Both the position numbers and the translations under genes were made by a program. The notes beneath the pieces are model-generated. The model had not been told where the DNA came from. It saw only the letters and a list, made by a program, of their open reading frames with translations, and did no database searches. From Paracoccaceae bacterium (GTDB taxonomy: Bacteria; Pseudomonadota; Alphaproteobacteria; Rhodobacterales; Rhodobacteraceae), in contig JAOTXT010000007.1 in assembly GCA_029862205.1 (NCBI GenBank), positions 1 through 64,000 on the forward strand: DNA of 64,000 bases, in the 5' to 3' direction. Of the stretch, positions 28,130 to 37,342 are shown piece after piece; position 1 is the stretch's first letter; each line of letters starts with the position of its first letter.

Positions 28130-29578
28130 GTGATCGACGTGGGCTCGAACTCGGTGCGTTTGGTGGTCTATGAGGGCGGGCGGCGCAGCCCGGCGATCGT
28201 TTTCAACGAAAAGGTCATGTGCGGCTTGGGCGCCAGGCTGTCCGAGTCCGGCGCACTGGACCCTAAGGGGAAGGAGCGGGCGCTTGTCGCGATCCGGCGC
28301 TTTACCGCCGTCGCGGGTATCCTGCATGTGGGTGCCTTGGCGGCAGTGGCGACCGCGGCTGTTCGCGATGCCAGCGATGGCCAGGCGTTCTGCACCCAGG
28401 TCGCCGCCGAGACCGGGGTGCGCCCCGTCATCACAAGTGGCGCCGAGGAGGCGCGTTTCGCGGCGCTGGGTGTGCTGTTCGGCGAGCCGAGGGCCGATGG
28501 TGTCGTGGTCGATCTCGGCGGTGCCTCGCTCGAGCTTTGCCGGATTTCCGATGGTGTGCCTGGCCTGGGCGTGACCACGCCGCTCGGCCCGCTGCGCCTG
28601 GCCGCGGCGAAGCGCAAGAAGGCTTTCGAAGCCGAAATCTCGAAATGCCTCGACGGCCTGCGCGGTGACTTTTCTTTGGACGGCGGTTGTCTGTACCTGG
28701 TCGGCGGATCATGGCGGGCACTGGCGCGGGCCCAGATCCAGCGCACCAACTATCCACTGCGCGTCCTGCACGAATTCACCCTGACAGCGAAGGAGGCCCT
28801 GGCCCTGGCAGACTGGGCCGCCGGCGCATCCACTGACGAGATCGCGGCGCTGCCTGGCGTGCCCAGCGGTCGCGTCGCGCTGATGCCCCAGGTCGGTGTC
28901 TTGCTGCGCCACCTGATCAAGGCCTTGAGCCCGGGCGAGATCAAGGTCTCGGGCTTTGGCCTGCGCGAGGGGGTCTGCCTGGAACACATGCCGGCGCCGG
29001 TGCGGTTGCGCGATCCGCTGATCGCGGCCTGCGATGCACAAGAGGTGCTCCACGCCCGGAACCCGGGCCTGGGGCCGGAATTGGCGGCATGGACCAAGAC
29101 CGTGATCGCACCGATCAATCAGGCCGAGGAGCGCTTGATCGACGCGGCGGCGCGGTTGGTGGACGTGAATTGGCGCAATCACCCGGACTATCGCGTTCCG
29201 GGCGTCTGGGAGACCGTGACCCGTGCCACGCTTACCGATCTCGGCCATCGCGGCCGTGCCTTCGTCGGGACAATCCTCTCGATCCGCTACAAGCGCGCGC
29301 GAAAACTGCTCGATCAATCGCGGTTGCCCGAGCTTTTGGATGCCGAGACGATCGAGCGCGCGATCCGCTATGGATTGGTGTTCCGCCTGGGCACAGTGCT
29401 ATCCGGCGCGGCGCCCGGGATGCTGGGGCATTGCCGCGTGGTCTACGGCAGCGATCAACTAGAACTGGTATTGCGTGGGCCGGCGGCGGAGCTTGCGGGC
29501 GAGGAGGTCGAAAAGCGCCTTCGTCAGTTGACTGTCGATCTAGGTGTAGAGGGCAATTTACGTGTAATATCAGAATGA
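28130..29578 (+). CDS. ppx: Exopolyphosphatase / Ppx-GppA phosphatase
   Basis: Hydrolyses terminal phosphates from polyphosphate (or pppGpp to ppGpp). It is an actin-like two-domain protein: IDVGSNSVRLVVYEG is the first phosphate loop, TAAVRDASDGQAF and VVVDLGGASLELCR the others. The C-terminal half has an HD-like helical domain (NWRNHPDYRVPGVWETVTRA). The GTG at 28130 gives 482 residues but begins inside the first beta strand. The same frame stays open and coding-like upstream. A CTG at 28001 with GGAAGAGG before it, overlapping the ppk stop, would add 43 residues; I see no in-frame ATG/GTG/TTG between. The true start is therefore uncertain. Confidence 0.9.
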   Translation: MIDVGSNSVRLVVYEGGRRSPAIVFNEKVMCGLGARLSESGALDPKGKERALVAIRRFTAVAGILHVGALAAVATAAVRDASDGQAFCTQVAAETGVRPVITSGAEEARFAALGVLFGEPRADGVVVDLGGASLELCRISDGVPGLGVTTPLGPLRLAAAKRKKAFEAEISKCLDGLRGDFSLDGGCLYLVGGSWRALARAQIQRTNYPLRVLHEFTLTAKEALALADWAAGASTDEIAALPGVPSGRVALMPQVGVLLRHLIKALSPGEIKVSGFGLREGVCLEHMPAPVRLRDPLIAACDAQEVLHARNPGLGPELAAWTKTVIAPINQAEERLIDAAARLVDVNWRNHPDYRVPGVWETVTRATLTDLGHRGRAFVGTILSIRYKRARKLLDQSRLPELLDAETIERAIRYGLVFRLGTVLSGAAPGMLGHCRVVYGSDQLELVLRGPAAELAGEEVEKRLRQLTVDLGVEGNLRVISE

Positions 29579-29609
29579 TCCATGAGTAACTTAAATCAGA
29601 AAATGAAAA

Positions 29610-29630
29610 CGGCCTGTGAAACACAGGCCG
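29610..29630 (-). terminator. Hairpin terminator, oriented for the minus strand
   Basis: CGGCCTGTG (29610-29618) and CACAGGCCG (29622-29630) form a perfect 9-bp stem with an AAA loop, about 30 bases after ppx. The A-rich side (GAAAATGAAAA) lies before the stem on the plus strand, so the U tract appears when read on the minus strand. It could still stop ppx transcription as a hairpin. The rest of the gap to proS (29631-29871) holds no gene I can recognise. Confidence 0.55.
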
Positions 29631-29871
29631 CTTCCTCCCCCAGACTTGGACCGGAGATCAGTGACCTTCCGTCCTTATATGCGCGGATTCCTAATGCATC
29701 TTCTGGTTGTTGTCACTTGTTTTAAATACGTGTTCCGCCTGTTGGAAATGCAGTCCAAATCCGTTTTGGCCGGTAATTCGTGGTGCGCTTGCCCAAATTG
29801 CCTTGGTCGCCTACACCGGCACCTGACTCCACTATCCGTGGCCGGGAAGTTTTCGGGACGAGGGAAAAAAG

Positions 29872-31212
29872 ATGCGCCTGACCAGATACTTTCTGCCGGT
29901 TCTTAAAGAGACTCCGGCCGAGGCGCAGATCGTGTCGCATCGACTGATGCTGCGCGCTGGAATGGTGCGCCAGGCGAGCGCCGGGATCTATTCCTGGTTG
30001 CCGCTCGGCTACAAGGTTCTGCGCCGGATCGAGGAGATCGTGCATCAGGAGCAGCAGCGGGCCGGCGCCATCCCAGTTTTGATGCCGACGATCCAATCGG
30101 CGGATCTTTGGCGTCAGAGTGGGCGCTATGACGACTACGGACCCGAGATGCTGCGCATCACGGACAGGCACGACCGCGACATGCTTTACGGGCCGACCAA
30201 CGAGGAGCAGATCACCGAGATCTTCCAGGCCTATTGCAGTTCCTACAGGGATGTCCCGAAGAACCTCTACCACATCCAGTGGAAGTTCCGTGACGAGGTC
30301 AGGCCCCGGTTCGGCGTGATGCGCGGGCGCGAGTTTTTGATGAAGGACGCCTATTCGTTCGATCTGGATAAGGCGAGCGCAATTCACAGCTACAACCAGA
30401 TGATGGTCAGCTATCTGCGCACCTTTGGCCGGATGGGGCTGAAGGCGGTGCCAATGCGCGCCGAAAGCGGCCCGATCGGCGGCGACTATGCGCATGAGTT
30501 TCTGATCCTGGCCGAGACCGGCGAGACCCAGGTATTCGTCGATAGCGAACTTCTGGACCTCAATTTCCAGGACCGCGAAATCGACTATCACGACCAGGCC
30601 CAGATCCAGGCGATCTGCGACGAGTGGACAGGCGCCTATGCCCGGACAGACGATACCCACGATCAGGCAGTCTTCGAGGTTGAGGTGCCGAAAGAGCGCC
30701 AGGTCACTGCGCGCGGCATCGAGGTCGGCCATATCTTCTATTTCGGCACCAAGTATTCCGAACCGCTCGGCGCGATGATCGCCACGCCCGAGGGTGAGCG
30801 CGTGGCGGTCCACAGCGGCAGCTACGGGATTGGCGTCAGCCGACTGGTCGGCGGCATCATCGAGGCGAGCCACGACGACAAGGGCATTATTTGGCCCGAG
30901 AGTGTGACACCTTTCGATGTTGGTCTGGTGAACCTCAAACAGGGAGACGCCGAGACCGATGCGGCCTGCGAGGCGCTCTATGGCCAGTTGAAGGCGGCGG
31001 GCCTCGACGTGCTCTATGACGACCGCGACGAGCGGGCAGGGGCCAAGTTCGCCACCATGGAGCTGATTGGCTTGCCTTGGAGGGTGACCATCGGCCCGCG
31101 CGGTCTTCAATCCGGCACGGCTGAGTTGACCTGGCGCCGCACGGGCGAGACGCACGAGGTGTCACCCGAGGATGCGGTCTCGCGGCTTGCCGAAACCTAT
31201 AGGGGGCTCTGA
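29872..31212 (+). CDS. proS: Proline--tRNA ligase, short alphaproteobacterial type
   Basis: Class II synthetase charging tRNA(Pro). With 446 residues it lacks the roughly 180-residue editing insertion of the E. coli enzyme, as is usual in alphaproteobacteria. Motif 1 is [17 protein letters not shown], motif 2 is [27 protein letters not shown] (seen as two adjoining parts), and motif 3 is [16 protein letters not shown]. The C-terminal anticodon-binding domain has [14 protein letters not shown]. The ATG at 29872 begins with the family-typical [16 protein letters not shown] proline-specific deacylase would be expected in trans. lolC/E follows after four bases. Confidence 0.95.
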   Translation: MRLTRYFLPVLKETPAEAQIVSHRLMLRAGMVRQASAGIYSWLPLGYKVLRRIEEIVHQEQQRAGAIPVLMPTIQSADLWRQSGRYDDYGPEMLRITDRHDRDMLYGPTNEEQITEIFQAYCSSYRDVPKNLYHIQWKFRDEVRPRFGVMRGREFLMKDAYSFDLDKASAIHSYNQMMVSYLRTFGRMGLKAVPMRAESGPIGGDYAHEFLILAETGETQVFVDSELLDLNFQDREIDYHDQAQIQAICDEWTGAYARTDDTHDQAVFEVEVPKERQVTARGIEVGHIFYFGTKYSEPLGAMIATPEGERVAVHSGSYGIGVSRLVGGIIEASHDDKGIIWPESVTPFDVGLVNLKQGDAETDAACEALYGQLKAAGLDVLYDDRDERAGAKFATMELIGLPWRVTIGPRGLQSGTAELTWRRTGETHEVSPEDAVSRLAETYRGL

Positions 31213-31216
31213 CCCC

Positions 31217-32506
31217 GTGAGCGAGACAGCGCCCTCAAGTCCGCCTTCCTCTGCGCCGAGCGCGTTTTCGCGGTTGGAGTGGATGATCGCCTGGCGCTAT
31301 CTGCGCGCCCGGCGCAAGGAGGGGGCGATCTCGGTCATCGCCGGGTTCTCGCTGGCCGGCATCCTGCTGGGCGTCGGCACGCTGATCGTGGTGATGTCGG
31401 TGATGAACGGGTTCCGCGCCGAGCTGGTCGGCCGCATCCTCGGTGCCCAGGCCCATATCATCGTGCTGCCGTCGAACCAGGAGGGCCTGACCGACTATGA
31501 CGCCATCGCTGGCCGGGTTGGCGAGCATCCGGACGTCACCCGCGTCGCGCCGATGGTCGAGGGTCAGGTCATGGCCTCGTCGGAAGCGGGCAATGCGGGC
31601 GCGCTGATCCGGGGGATGCGCAAAGAAGACATTATGACCCTTCCAGGGGTTGCCGATCCCGAGGAGGCGCTCGGCAGTTTGGACGATTACGAAGATGGCG
31701 TCGCGATTGGGGCGGGGCTCGCGCGCAAGCTGGGTCTCGCCGTTGGTGACCGGATTACGCTGATCAGTCCTCGCGGCTTGACCACTGTCCTTGGCACGGT
31801 TCCGCGAACGAAGACATATACGGTGACTTACATCTTCCGCATCGGCATGAGCGAGTACGACAAGGTCTTCGTCTTCATGCCGCTGGAGGAAGCGCAGAAG
31901 TATTTCAATAAGCCCGATCGCGCCGACGGGGTCGAGATCATGGTGGGCGACCCTGACCGGGTCGAGGAGATCGGGACCGAGCTTCAACCGAAGATCGGCA
32001 GCGACGCATACCTCTGGAATTGGCAGAGGGCCAACGGCGCCTTTATCTCGGCGCTCAAGGTCGAGGCCAATGTGATGTTCATCATCCTGTCGCTGATCTT
32101 CGTGATCGTGGCGCTGAACATCGTCTCGGGGCTGATCATGCTGGTCAAGGAGAAGGGCCGGCAGGTGGCGATCATGCGGACCTTTGGGATGACGCGGGGC
32201 GCGATCCTGCGCATCTTCTTCATCTGCGGTGCGGCGATCGGGGTGACGGGCACTTTGCTGGGCGTCATCGCGGGGGTCCTGTTCACCACCTATATCCACG
32301 AGATCCAGACGGTGGTCGAGGCGATCACCGGCACGTCGGTCTGGGACCCGGAGATCCGGTTCCTGACCCGGGTGCCCGCGGTGCTGATGTGGCGCGACGT
32401 GGCGTTGACCTGCGCGGTTTCACTGCTTTTCGCCTTCCTGGCGACGCTTTACCCGGCGCGGCGGGCGGCCAGGCTCGATCCGGTCGAGGCGCTGCGATAT
32501 GAGTGA
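31217..32506 (+). CDS. lolC: Lipoprotein-releasing ABC transporter permease LolC/E
   Basis: Inner-membrane subunit of the Lol system, which extracts outer-membrane lipoproteins for LolA. It has 429 residues: a first membrane helix at about 35-60 ([19 protein letters not shown]), a large periplasmic domain (about 65-270) and three C-terminal helices. [19 protein letters not shown] and [17 protein letters not shown] (with the coupling segment) are family signatures, and [15 protein letters not shown] ends it. Only one permease gene is present, so it probably forms a homodimer with LolD, as in bacteria with LolF. The start is GTG at 31217. It overlaps lolD by 8 bases. Confidence 0.93.
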   Translation: MSETAPSSPPSSAPSAFSRLEWMIAWRYLRARRKEGAISVIAGFSLAGILLGVGTLIVVMSVMNGFRAELVGRILGAQAHIIVLPSNQEGLTDYDAIAGRVGEHPDVTRVAPMVEGQVMASSEAGNAGALIRGMRKEDIMTLPGVADPEEALGSLDDYEDGVAIGAGLARKLGLAVGDRITLISPRGLTTVLGTVPRTKTYTVTYIFRIGMSEYDKVFVFMPLEEAQKYFNKPDRADGVEIMVGDPDRVEEIGTELQPKIGSDAYLWNWQRANGAFISALKVEANVMFIILSLIFVIVALNIVSGLIMLVKEKGRQVAIMRTFGMTRGAILRIFFICGAAIGVTGTLLGVIAGVLFTTYIHEIQTVVEAITGTSVWDPEIRFLTRVPAVLMWRDVALTCAVSLLFAFLATLYPARRAARLDPVEALRYE

Positions 32507-33173
32507 TGCTCTCAGCCTGGATGACGTGACCCGGCACTTCGACCAGGGGCCGCGCCGGGTCGAGGTGCTGACGGGCGCGAGCATGAACGTCGCCGCGGGC
32601 GAGGTCGTGGCGCTGGTGGCGCCTTCGGGCGCTGGCAAGTCGACCCTGCTGCAGATCGCGGGGCTGCTGGATACGCCCAATTCGGGCACGGTCGCAATCG
32701 AGGGCCGGGTGTATTCCGGCCTGGATGACCAGACCCGCACCGCTGCCCGGCGGCGGCTTCTGGGATTTGTCTACCAATTCCACCATCTGCTGCCGGAGTT
32801 TTCGGCCCGCGAGAACCTGGCGATCCCGCTGATGACCGCGGGCGCGAGCGAGCGGGGCGCGATGAAGCGCGCCGACGAATTGCTGGCCCGGGTCGGGCTG
32901 GCCGAGCGGGGCAGCCACCGTCCGGCCGAGCTTTCCGGCGGCGAGCAGCAGCGCGTCGCGATTTGCCGGGCGCTGGCCAACCGGCCACGTGTTTTGTTGG
33001 CCGACGAGCCCACGGGCAACCTGGATCCCGAGACCGCCAGCCGGGTCTTCGACATGCTGCTGGAGGTCGTCCGCGAGACGGGCCTGGCGGCCCTGATCGC
33101 CACTCACAACCACGACCTGGCATCCCGGATGGACCGGACGGTCAGGTTGGAAGGCGGGGTAGTGGCGTCGTGA
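32499..33173 (+). CDS. lolD: Lipoprotein-releasing ABC transporter ATP-binding protein LolD
   Basis: ATPase of the Lol complex, 224 residues. Walker A is [18 protein letters not shown], the Q loop is [18 protein letters not shown], the ABC signature is [15 protein letters not shown] and Walker B is [12 protein letters not shown], followed by the H loop IATHNH. The ATG lies within the end of the permease gene, so the pair is translationally coupled. Transcription from proS likely runs through. An 806-base gap without a convincing gene follows. Confidence 0.95.
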   Translation: MSDALSLDDVTRHFDQGPRRVEVLTGASMNVAAGEVVALVAPSGAGKSTLLQIAGLLDTPNSGTVAIEGRVYSGLDDQTRTAARRRLLGFVYQFHHLLPEFSARENLAIPLMTAGASERGAMKRADELLARVGLAERGSHRPAELSGGEQQRVAICRALANRPRVLLADEPTGNLDPETASRVFDMLLEVVRETGLAALIATHNHDLASRMDRTVRLEGGVVAS

Positions 33174-33979
33174 GCGGGGGGCCGGCGTAGCGGAAGCTTG
33201 ATGGTCGCTTGATGCCTGCGAAGCCCCGGGTCAAACTGGGGTCAAACCCGGGGAATGGGTGTGGGACAGGCCGAAGTCTCACAGTGAGAATTCTGGTTAG
33301 GCGATTGTAATCGTTGAAGATTGTCAGGAAAATTTACCTGAAATTAAGGTGTTGCCGTCGCATAACGCGGTCATGGTCGATGGGCTACCCATTCCTCTTG
33401 AGCGGCGGTTTGCAGAAGTCTGGACTTACCAAGCTGTGAATGGCCGGGATGCGGACGATGCGGCCATCCGAGAAAATTGTTCAGATGAACGTTTCTGACC
33501 CGCGTAGACATCGCTTAAAGTGACGGCGAGCCGTCGATAGCCGATGACTGGCTTGAACGTGTAATGCTTGTAGAAAAAATTGATTCTTCTCAACCACTCG
33601 TTGGGAGCGGATCAGATCAACTGGCGAAACTCAGGAAGCCGGATCTTGGGCAACGTATCGAAATTCGAATACAGGCAAAAGTCATTGCGATCCGAAGTTG
33701 CTAACTGCAATTTTTATTGCCGTATTGTTTCTATCTAAGAATTAAAACGCTTGACCTAGAAGCTTGCTAAGAAAGACAATTTTTCTCAAATATTATAACA
33801 CTTTTTCGCCGAAATGTTGTCAAACTAATATAGGTTAATCTTTCGTTGGGGCGTCCTCGGAGCTACGAGAACGGCCTGGCCGCGCCGAGGGGTTCGATGC
33901 GGTTTGCACTGTAGAGTGCCGGGAGCCTGTTTTAGGAGAGTTGGCAGGTGACCGGATCTGTAAATCTTTGGAGGGTTCT
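33174..33979. other. AT-rich intergenic region between lolD and the Flp pilin gene
   Basis: 806 bases without a convincing gene. Up to about 33260 it matches the local high GC and has a stem (CCCCGGG 33224-33230 with CCCGGGG 33247-33253) whose loop repeats GGTCAAAC. From about 33280 the GC content falls, to well below 45 percent at 33660-33840. A 41-codon frame (33373-33498, ATG to TGA) is possible but has no clear ribosome site and I do not recognise it. The distal part may hold the pilin promoter and a long leader. Confidence 0.6.
33751..33780 (+). promoter_or_regulatory. Possible sigma-70-like promoter upstream of the Flp pilin gene
   Basis: TTGACC (33751-33756) and GACAAT (33775-33780) are separated by 18 bases in AT-rich sequence. 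A transcript from here would have a leader of about 190 bases before the pilin ATG. Only partial consensus, so a weak prediction. Confidence 0.3.
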
Positions 33980-34192
33980 ATGACCAACTTCACCAAGTTT
34001 CTCGCCGACGATGCCGGCGCTGTGACGATCGACTGGGTCGCTCTGACGGCTGGCATCCTGCTGCTCGGCATCATGGTCGTTTACGCGATCTTCAACAACG
34101 GCGTGTCCACGCTGGTCTCGAGCGTCAACTCGACGCTGGAGTCTGCCGGCGCGGGCGTGAACATCGGCACTCTGGAAAACCAGAACCCGTAA
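33980..34192 (+). CDS. Flp/Fap-type IVb pilin subunit, orphan
   Basis: A 70-residue protein with the short N-terminal segment and membrane helix of Rhodobacterales Flp pilins: FLADDAGAVTIDWVALTAG then ILLLGIMVVYAIF, followed by a small Ser/Thr/Asn-rich tail. Flp pilins assemble Tad pili for surface attachment; prepilin cleavage is normally after a Gly before the Glu/Asp-containing helix, and the acidic residue here is Asp in TIDWV. The ATG at 33980 has GGAGGG upstream. No Tad machinery (cpa/tad genes) is in the window, so it is an orphan copy. A strong terminator follows. Confidence 0.8.
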   Translation: MTNFTKFLADDAGAVTIDWVALTAGILLLGIMVVYAIFNNGVSTLVSSVNSTLESAGAGVNIGTLENQNP

Positions 34193-34219
34193 TCGCCGAC
34201 GCAATACAGAGACATTTAT

Positions 34220-34250
34220 GGAGGCCTGCGGTGCGGGCCTCCTTTATTTT
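34220..34250 (+). terminator. Rho-independent terminator of the pilin gene
   Basis: GGAGGCC (34220-34226) pairs with GGCCTCC (34236-34242), extended inward by further pairs around a GGT loop. TTTATTTT follows directly. It lies 28 bases after the pilin stop. Confidence 0.88.
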
Positions 34251-34379
34251 AAGGAGCTCGCCGAAGCGGATTTTTTGCGCATTCGGCCGGCCCGCTTGCT
34301 CTGCCATGAACTTAATGTGGCCACCGCCGCTCTAAAAAGCAGCGATCTAGCTTACTGTGACTTTGCCGACCTCCACTGC

Positions 34380-34721
34380 CTAGGAAGCGGCGCGGGAACT
34401 AGGCCGTGAATGCATCTTGCCCGAAAGGCAGGTCTGATAGCCGAGCATGCGCAGGTAGTGGGCGAAGCTGGGGATCGTCGCGGGGTATTCCGTTCCGTTA
34501 TCGAAAAACCCTCCCTGGAACGGCATCAGACCCGACATCATCGACGCCCGCGAGGGGCCGCAAAGCGGGTAGTTGGCATAGGCGTTCCGGAACACTGTTC
34601 CGCTCTCGACCACGCGATCCAGGGCCGGTGTCTTGCACACCGGGTTGCCATATGCGGCCAAGGCGCGGGCGGTAACCTGGTCGGCCTGGAAGACAAGGAA
34701 ATCCATCGGTTTGTCGGACAT
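34380..34721 (-). pseudogene. Truncated sulfatase (N-terminal fragment)
   Basis: Encodes 113 residues matching only the beginning of a type I sulfatase of the choline-sulfatase kind; full members have about 500. DFLVFQADQVTARALAAYG corresponds to the metal-binding Asp strand. NYPLCGPSRASMMSGLMP contains the C-x-P-S-R motif, whose Cys becomes formylglycine. The homology runs to FAHYLRMLGYQTCLSGKMH and then ends abruptly in a short unrelated tail and stop. The catalytic C-terminal half is missing, so it should be inactive. It lies just downstream of the second glyA on the same strand, which suggests a former operon. It may alternatively be a deliberately short protein, but that is unlikely. Confidence 0.75.
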
Positions 34722-34766
34722 GATCCCCTCTGACTGAAATTGGTTGGTCTCAGGCACGTTCTGGCG

Positions 34767-36029
34767 TCAGCTGTAGATCGGGAAATCCCTGCAGATCTTG
34801 GCTACTTTCGCCTTGGCGTCAGTCAGGGTCGCATCGGCGGTGCCGGAGGCTTCGGCTTCAATCAGATCAGCGATGATGTCGCCCAGGCTTTGGCATTGAA
34901 CCTCTTTCAGCCCGCGCGTCGTGGCAGCACCGGTGCCAAGCCGGAGGCCAACCCATTCAGGCGGACGCGGGCTATCGTTCGGGATAGCGTTTTTGTTCGA
35001 CGTGATATCGGCGCGGTCCAGGATCGCTTCCGCCCTTTTGCCTGTCAGGTTCTTGGAGCTGAGATCCAGAAGCACGATATGCGTGTCTGTGCCGCCCGAC
35101 ACGACGCGGATGCCCCGCGATTGCAGACTATCGGCCAGCGCCCTGGCGTTGGCCTTGACCTGCGCCGCATAGATCCGGAAGGAAAGCTGCAGCGCTTCGC
35201 CCAGACAGATCGCCTTGGCCGCGATCACCTGGGTGTGGATCGATCCTTGAACGCCCGGGAACACCGCCGATTGCAGGCGGCGGAACCAATCTTCATTATT
35301 GGTCAGGATGACCCCGCCGCGCGGGCCACGCAGGGTCTTGGTGGTCGTGCAGGTGACGATGTCGGCATGGGGAAACGGCGAGGGGTGGACACCGCCTGCA
35401 ACAAGTCCCGCAATATGGGCAATATCGACGTGAAACCAGGCCCCCACCTTTCTCGCGATGCGGCCCATACGCTCGAAATCAATCTCACGTGGGTAGGCGG
35501 AGCCGCCAGCGATCAGCAGTTTCGGTTTGACCTCTTCGGCCTGCTTTTCCAATGCATCGTAGTTGATCACTTCCGTCTCGGGGTCGACGCTGTAATGGCT
35601 TGGGGTGAACCACCGGCCCGACAGGTTCGCGGTCAAACCGTGGCTGAGATGCCCCCCGGCAGCCAAGTCAAGCGAGAGCACCGGATCACCGGGTTTCAAC
35701 AGCAGGAAGAACACCGCAAGATTGGCCTGCGATCCAGAATGCGGCTGTACGTTGGCGTAGTCACAGGCGAACAGCTCCTTCGCCCGGTCGATGGCGGCCT
35801 GTTCCAACACATCCACATATTGGCCACCGCCGTGGAACCGGTTGCCCGGGTACCCCTCCAGGGTCTTGTTCGTGATCTCGTGGCCAAGAGCGTCCAGCAC
35901 CGCGCGGCTGACGATGTTTTCCGATGCGATGAGTTCGATCTGGTCCTGCTGGCGCGCCAGTTCATTCGCCAAAGCTTCGGCGATCAGCGGGTCCGCCTGG
36001 GCGGCGCTTGCATGAAAATGGGATGACAT
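34767..36029 (-). CDS. Serine hydroxymethyltransferase paralogue with altered active site
   Basis: A 420-residue PLP enzyme of the GlyA family. It keeps [49 protein letters not shown] and the PLP Lys (about 231) in [12 protein letters not shown]. Compared with the housekeeping copy in this window, [15 protein letters not shown] reads NKTLEGYPGNRFHGG, so both active-site Tyr positions are changed (to Thr and His). The His before the PLP Lys is Thr. Such changes suggest a different substrate; an alpha-methylserine-type hydroxymethyltransferase is one possibility, not shown. The ATG at 36029 follows GGAG. It precedes the sulfatase fragment by 45 bases. Confidence 0.85.
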   Translation of the reverse strand: MSSHFHASAAQADPLIAEALANELARQQDQIELIASENIVSRAVLDALGHEITNKTLEGYPGNRFHGGGQYVDVLEQAAIDRAKELFACDYANVQPHSGSQANLAVFFLLLKPGDPVLSLDLAAGGHLSHGLTANLSGRWFTPSHYSVDPETEVINYDALEKQAEEVKPKLLIAGGSAYPREIDFERMGRIARKVGAWFHVDIAHIAGLVAGGVHPSPFPHADIVTCTTTKTLRGPRGGVILTNNEDWFRRLQSAVFPGVQGSIHTQVIAAKAICLGEALQLSFRIYAAQVKANARALADSLQSRGIRVVSGGTDTHIVLLDLSSKNLTGKRAEAILDRADITSNKNAIPNDSPRPPEWVGLRLGTGAATTRGLKEVQCQSLGDIIADLIEAEASGTADATLTDAKAKVAKICRDFPIYS

Positions 36030-36152
36030 TTGAGTCTCCGGCTCGGTGAGGGGAGTGCCCCCGCGGCGCGTTTGCATCGGGCGACGTTACTGCGGATAGA
36101 CTGGCCACAGCAAACCAGATTTGCGGATATCTACCCGCAGAAGAACTGGCCC

Positions 36153-37199
36153 TCACATATCCGTCTCGACCCGGTTCCGCCCCTGCCTCTTGGCCTGGTA
36201 GAGCAAATCGTCGGTACGGCCCATCAGGTGCGACATGGTCTCGCCCGGCAGAAACTGAGTCACCCCGAACGAGACCGACAGGCGCCCGATCGATGAGCGG
36301 TCGCGGCTGAGCACGAAATCGGTCTCGTGGAAGAGCTTGCGGATGTTGTCCGTCGCGCGGGCCGCGCCGTAGAGCGCAGTCTTCGGGAAGATCACCGCGA
36401 ATTCCTCGCCGCCATAACGGGCCGGCGTGTCCTGGCCTTTGAGGTTCTTGCGCAAAAGCGCCGCGAAGTGTTTCAGCACCGCGTCGCCGATCGCATGGCC
36501 ATGGTCATCGTTCAGCCGCTTGAAGAGGTCGAGATCGGCGAGCGCGAAGCTGAGCGGGTCGCCGTTCACTTCGGCCAGCGCGATCTCGCGCGCCAAGACC
36601 TCGTCCATGTGCCGGCGGTTCGAGATCTGGGTCAAGTGGTCCAGATAGGCACTGTCGCGCAGCCGGTGCAGCTCGCGCTGTAGGGCCAGGACCTGGGCGC
36701 GCGCCTTGTTCAGCTCGTCGCTGACCACCTCTGTCTGGTTGGCATGTTCGCGGCCAAGCTCGAGCAGGTCCATCACCGTGCGCTTGGTGTCCTGGTCGCG
36801 GGGCGTTGTCGCGATCTTGTCGCGCGCCATCTGCAGCGACGTGAGGAAGCGTTTCGACGAACCCAACCCCTCGCGCACCACGCTCAGCGTGTCGCGCAGG
36901 CCCGCGTCCAACTCGTCGCCGATCCGGGTCATGCCGGTCGAGAGGCGCCGCTGCAGGAAATGATCGGCGTATATCTCGTCGATCGTGTCCAGATCGACTT
37001 CGTTCGATTTGACGATCTCGCTCTCGATCCGGGCCGAGAGCGCGGGATCCTCGCCGGTTAGGTAGGTAAACCACACCTCGTAGGCGCGCGGCTTGGGCGG
37101 GCTGCGATATCGGTGGGCGTAGTCCAGGACCTTGTTGGCGATCCGGGCGGCCTGGTCGAACTCGCTTTCATCGGCAAGCTTCTCTTTCGGTCCCGGCAT
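36153..37199 (-). CDS. GGDEF-domain diguanylate cyclase
   Basis: A 348-residue protein likely making cyclic di-GMP. The N-terminal 170 residues are helical, with FDQAARIANKVLDYAHRYRS and PRAYEVWFTYLTGED, followed by a coiled-coil-like stretch (LNKARAQVLALQRELHRLR). The C-terminal GGDEF domain starts AYLDHLTQISNRRHMDE. The active loop is RYGGEEF and the metal Asp is in ALADLDLFKRLNDDHGH. There is no membrane helix, so it is cytoplasmic. I chose the ATG at 37199 rather than the one at 37244, as relatives begin close to the sequence KEKLADESEF. Possible link to the nearby pilin through surface attachment is inference. Confidence 0.88.
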   Translation of the reverse strand: MPGPKEKLADESEFDQAARIANKVLDYAHRYRSPPKPRAYEVWFTYLTGEDPALSARIESEIVKSNEVDLDTIDEIYADHFLQRRLSTGMTRIGDELDAGLRDTLSVVREGLGSSKRFLTSLQMARDKIATTPRDQDTKRTVMDLLELGREHANQTEVVSDELNKARAQVLALQRELHRLRDSAYLDHLTQISNRRHMDEVLAREIALAEVNGDPLSFALADLDLFKRLNDDHGHAIGDAVLKHFAALLRKNLKGQDTPARYGGEEFAVIFPKTALYGAARATDNIRKLFHETDFVLSRDRSSIGRLSVSFGVTQFLPGETMSHLMGRTDDLLYQAKRQGRNRVETDM

Positions 37200-37342
37200 C
37201 GAGCACCCACCCGTTCGCCCCAGAAGATCGCGGCGCCGATGCACGATAAAATGCCACGGTTATCAAAACCCTATCTGAGTGGTAACAGAGCGGCCGCCAA
37301 GTGGCGGGGCGTCCCGATTTGGGACACTAACAATGTGATTGG

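Noticed and set aside
29631-29871. tRNA or tmRNA gene between ppx and proS
   Set aside because: No T-loop sequence, CCA end or cloverleaf pairing could be found on either strand.
29722-31155. 477-codon minus-strand open frame over proS
   Set aside because: Antisense shadow; proS on the plus strand has all class II motifs.
33373-33498. 41-codon open frame in the lolD-pilin gap
   Set aside because: No clear ribosome site and no family resemblance; mentioned only in the gap description.
34740-36026. Plus-strand 428-codon frame opposite the second glyA
   Set aside because: Mirror of a clear PLP-enzyme gene; no motif of its own.
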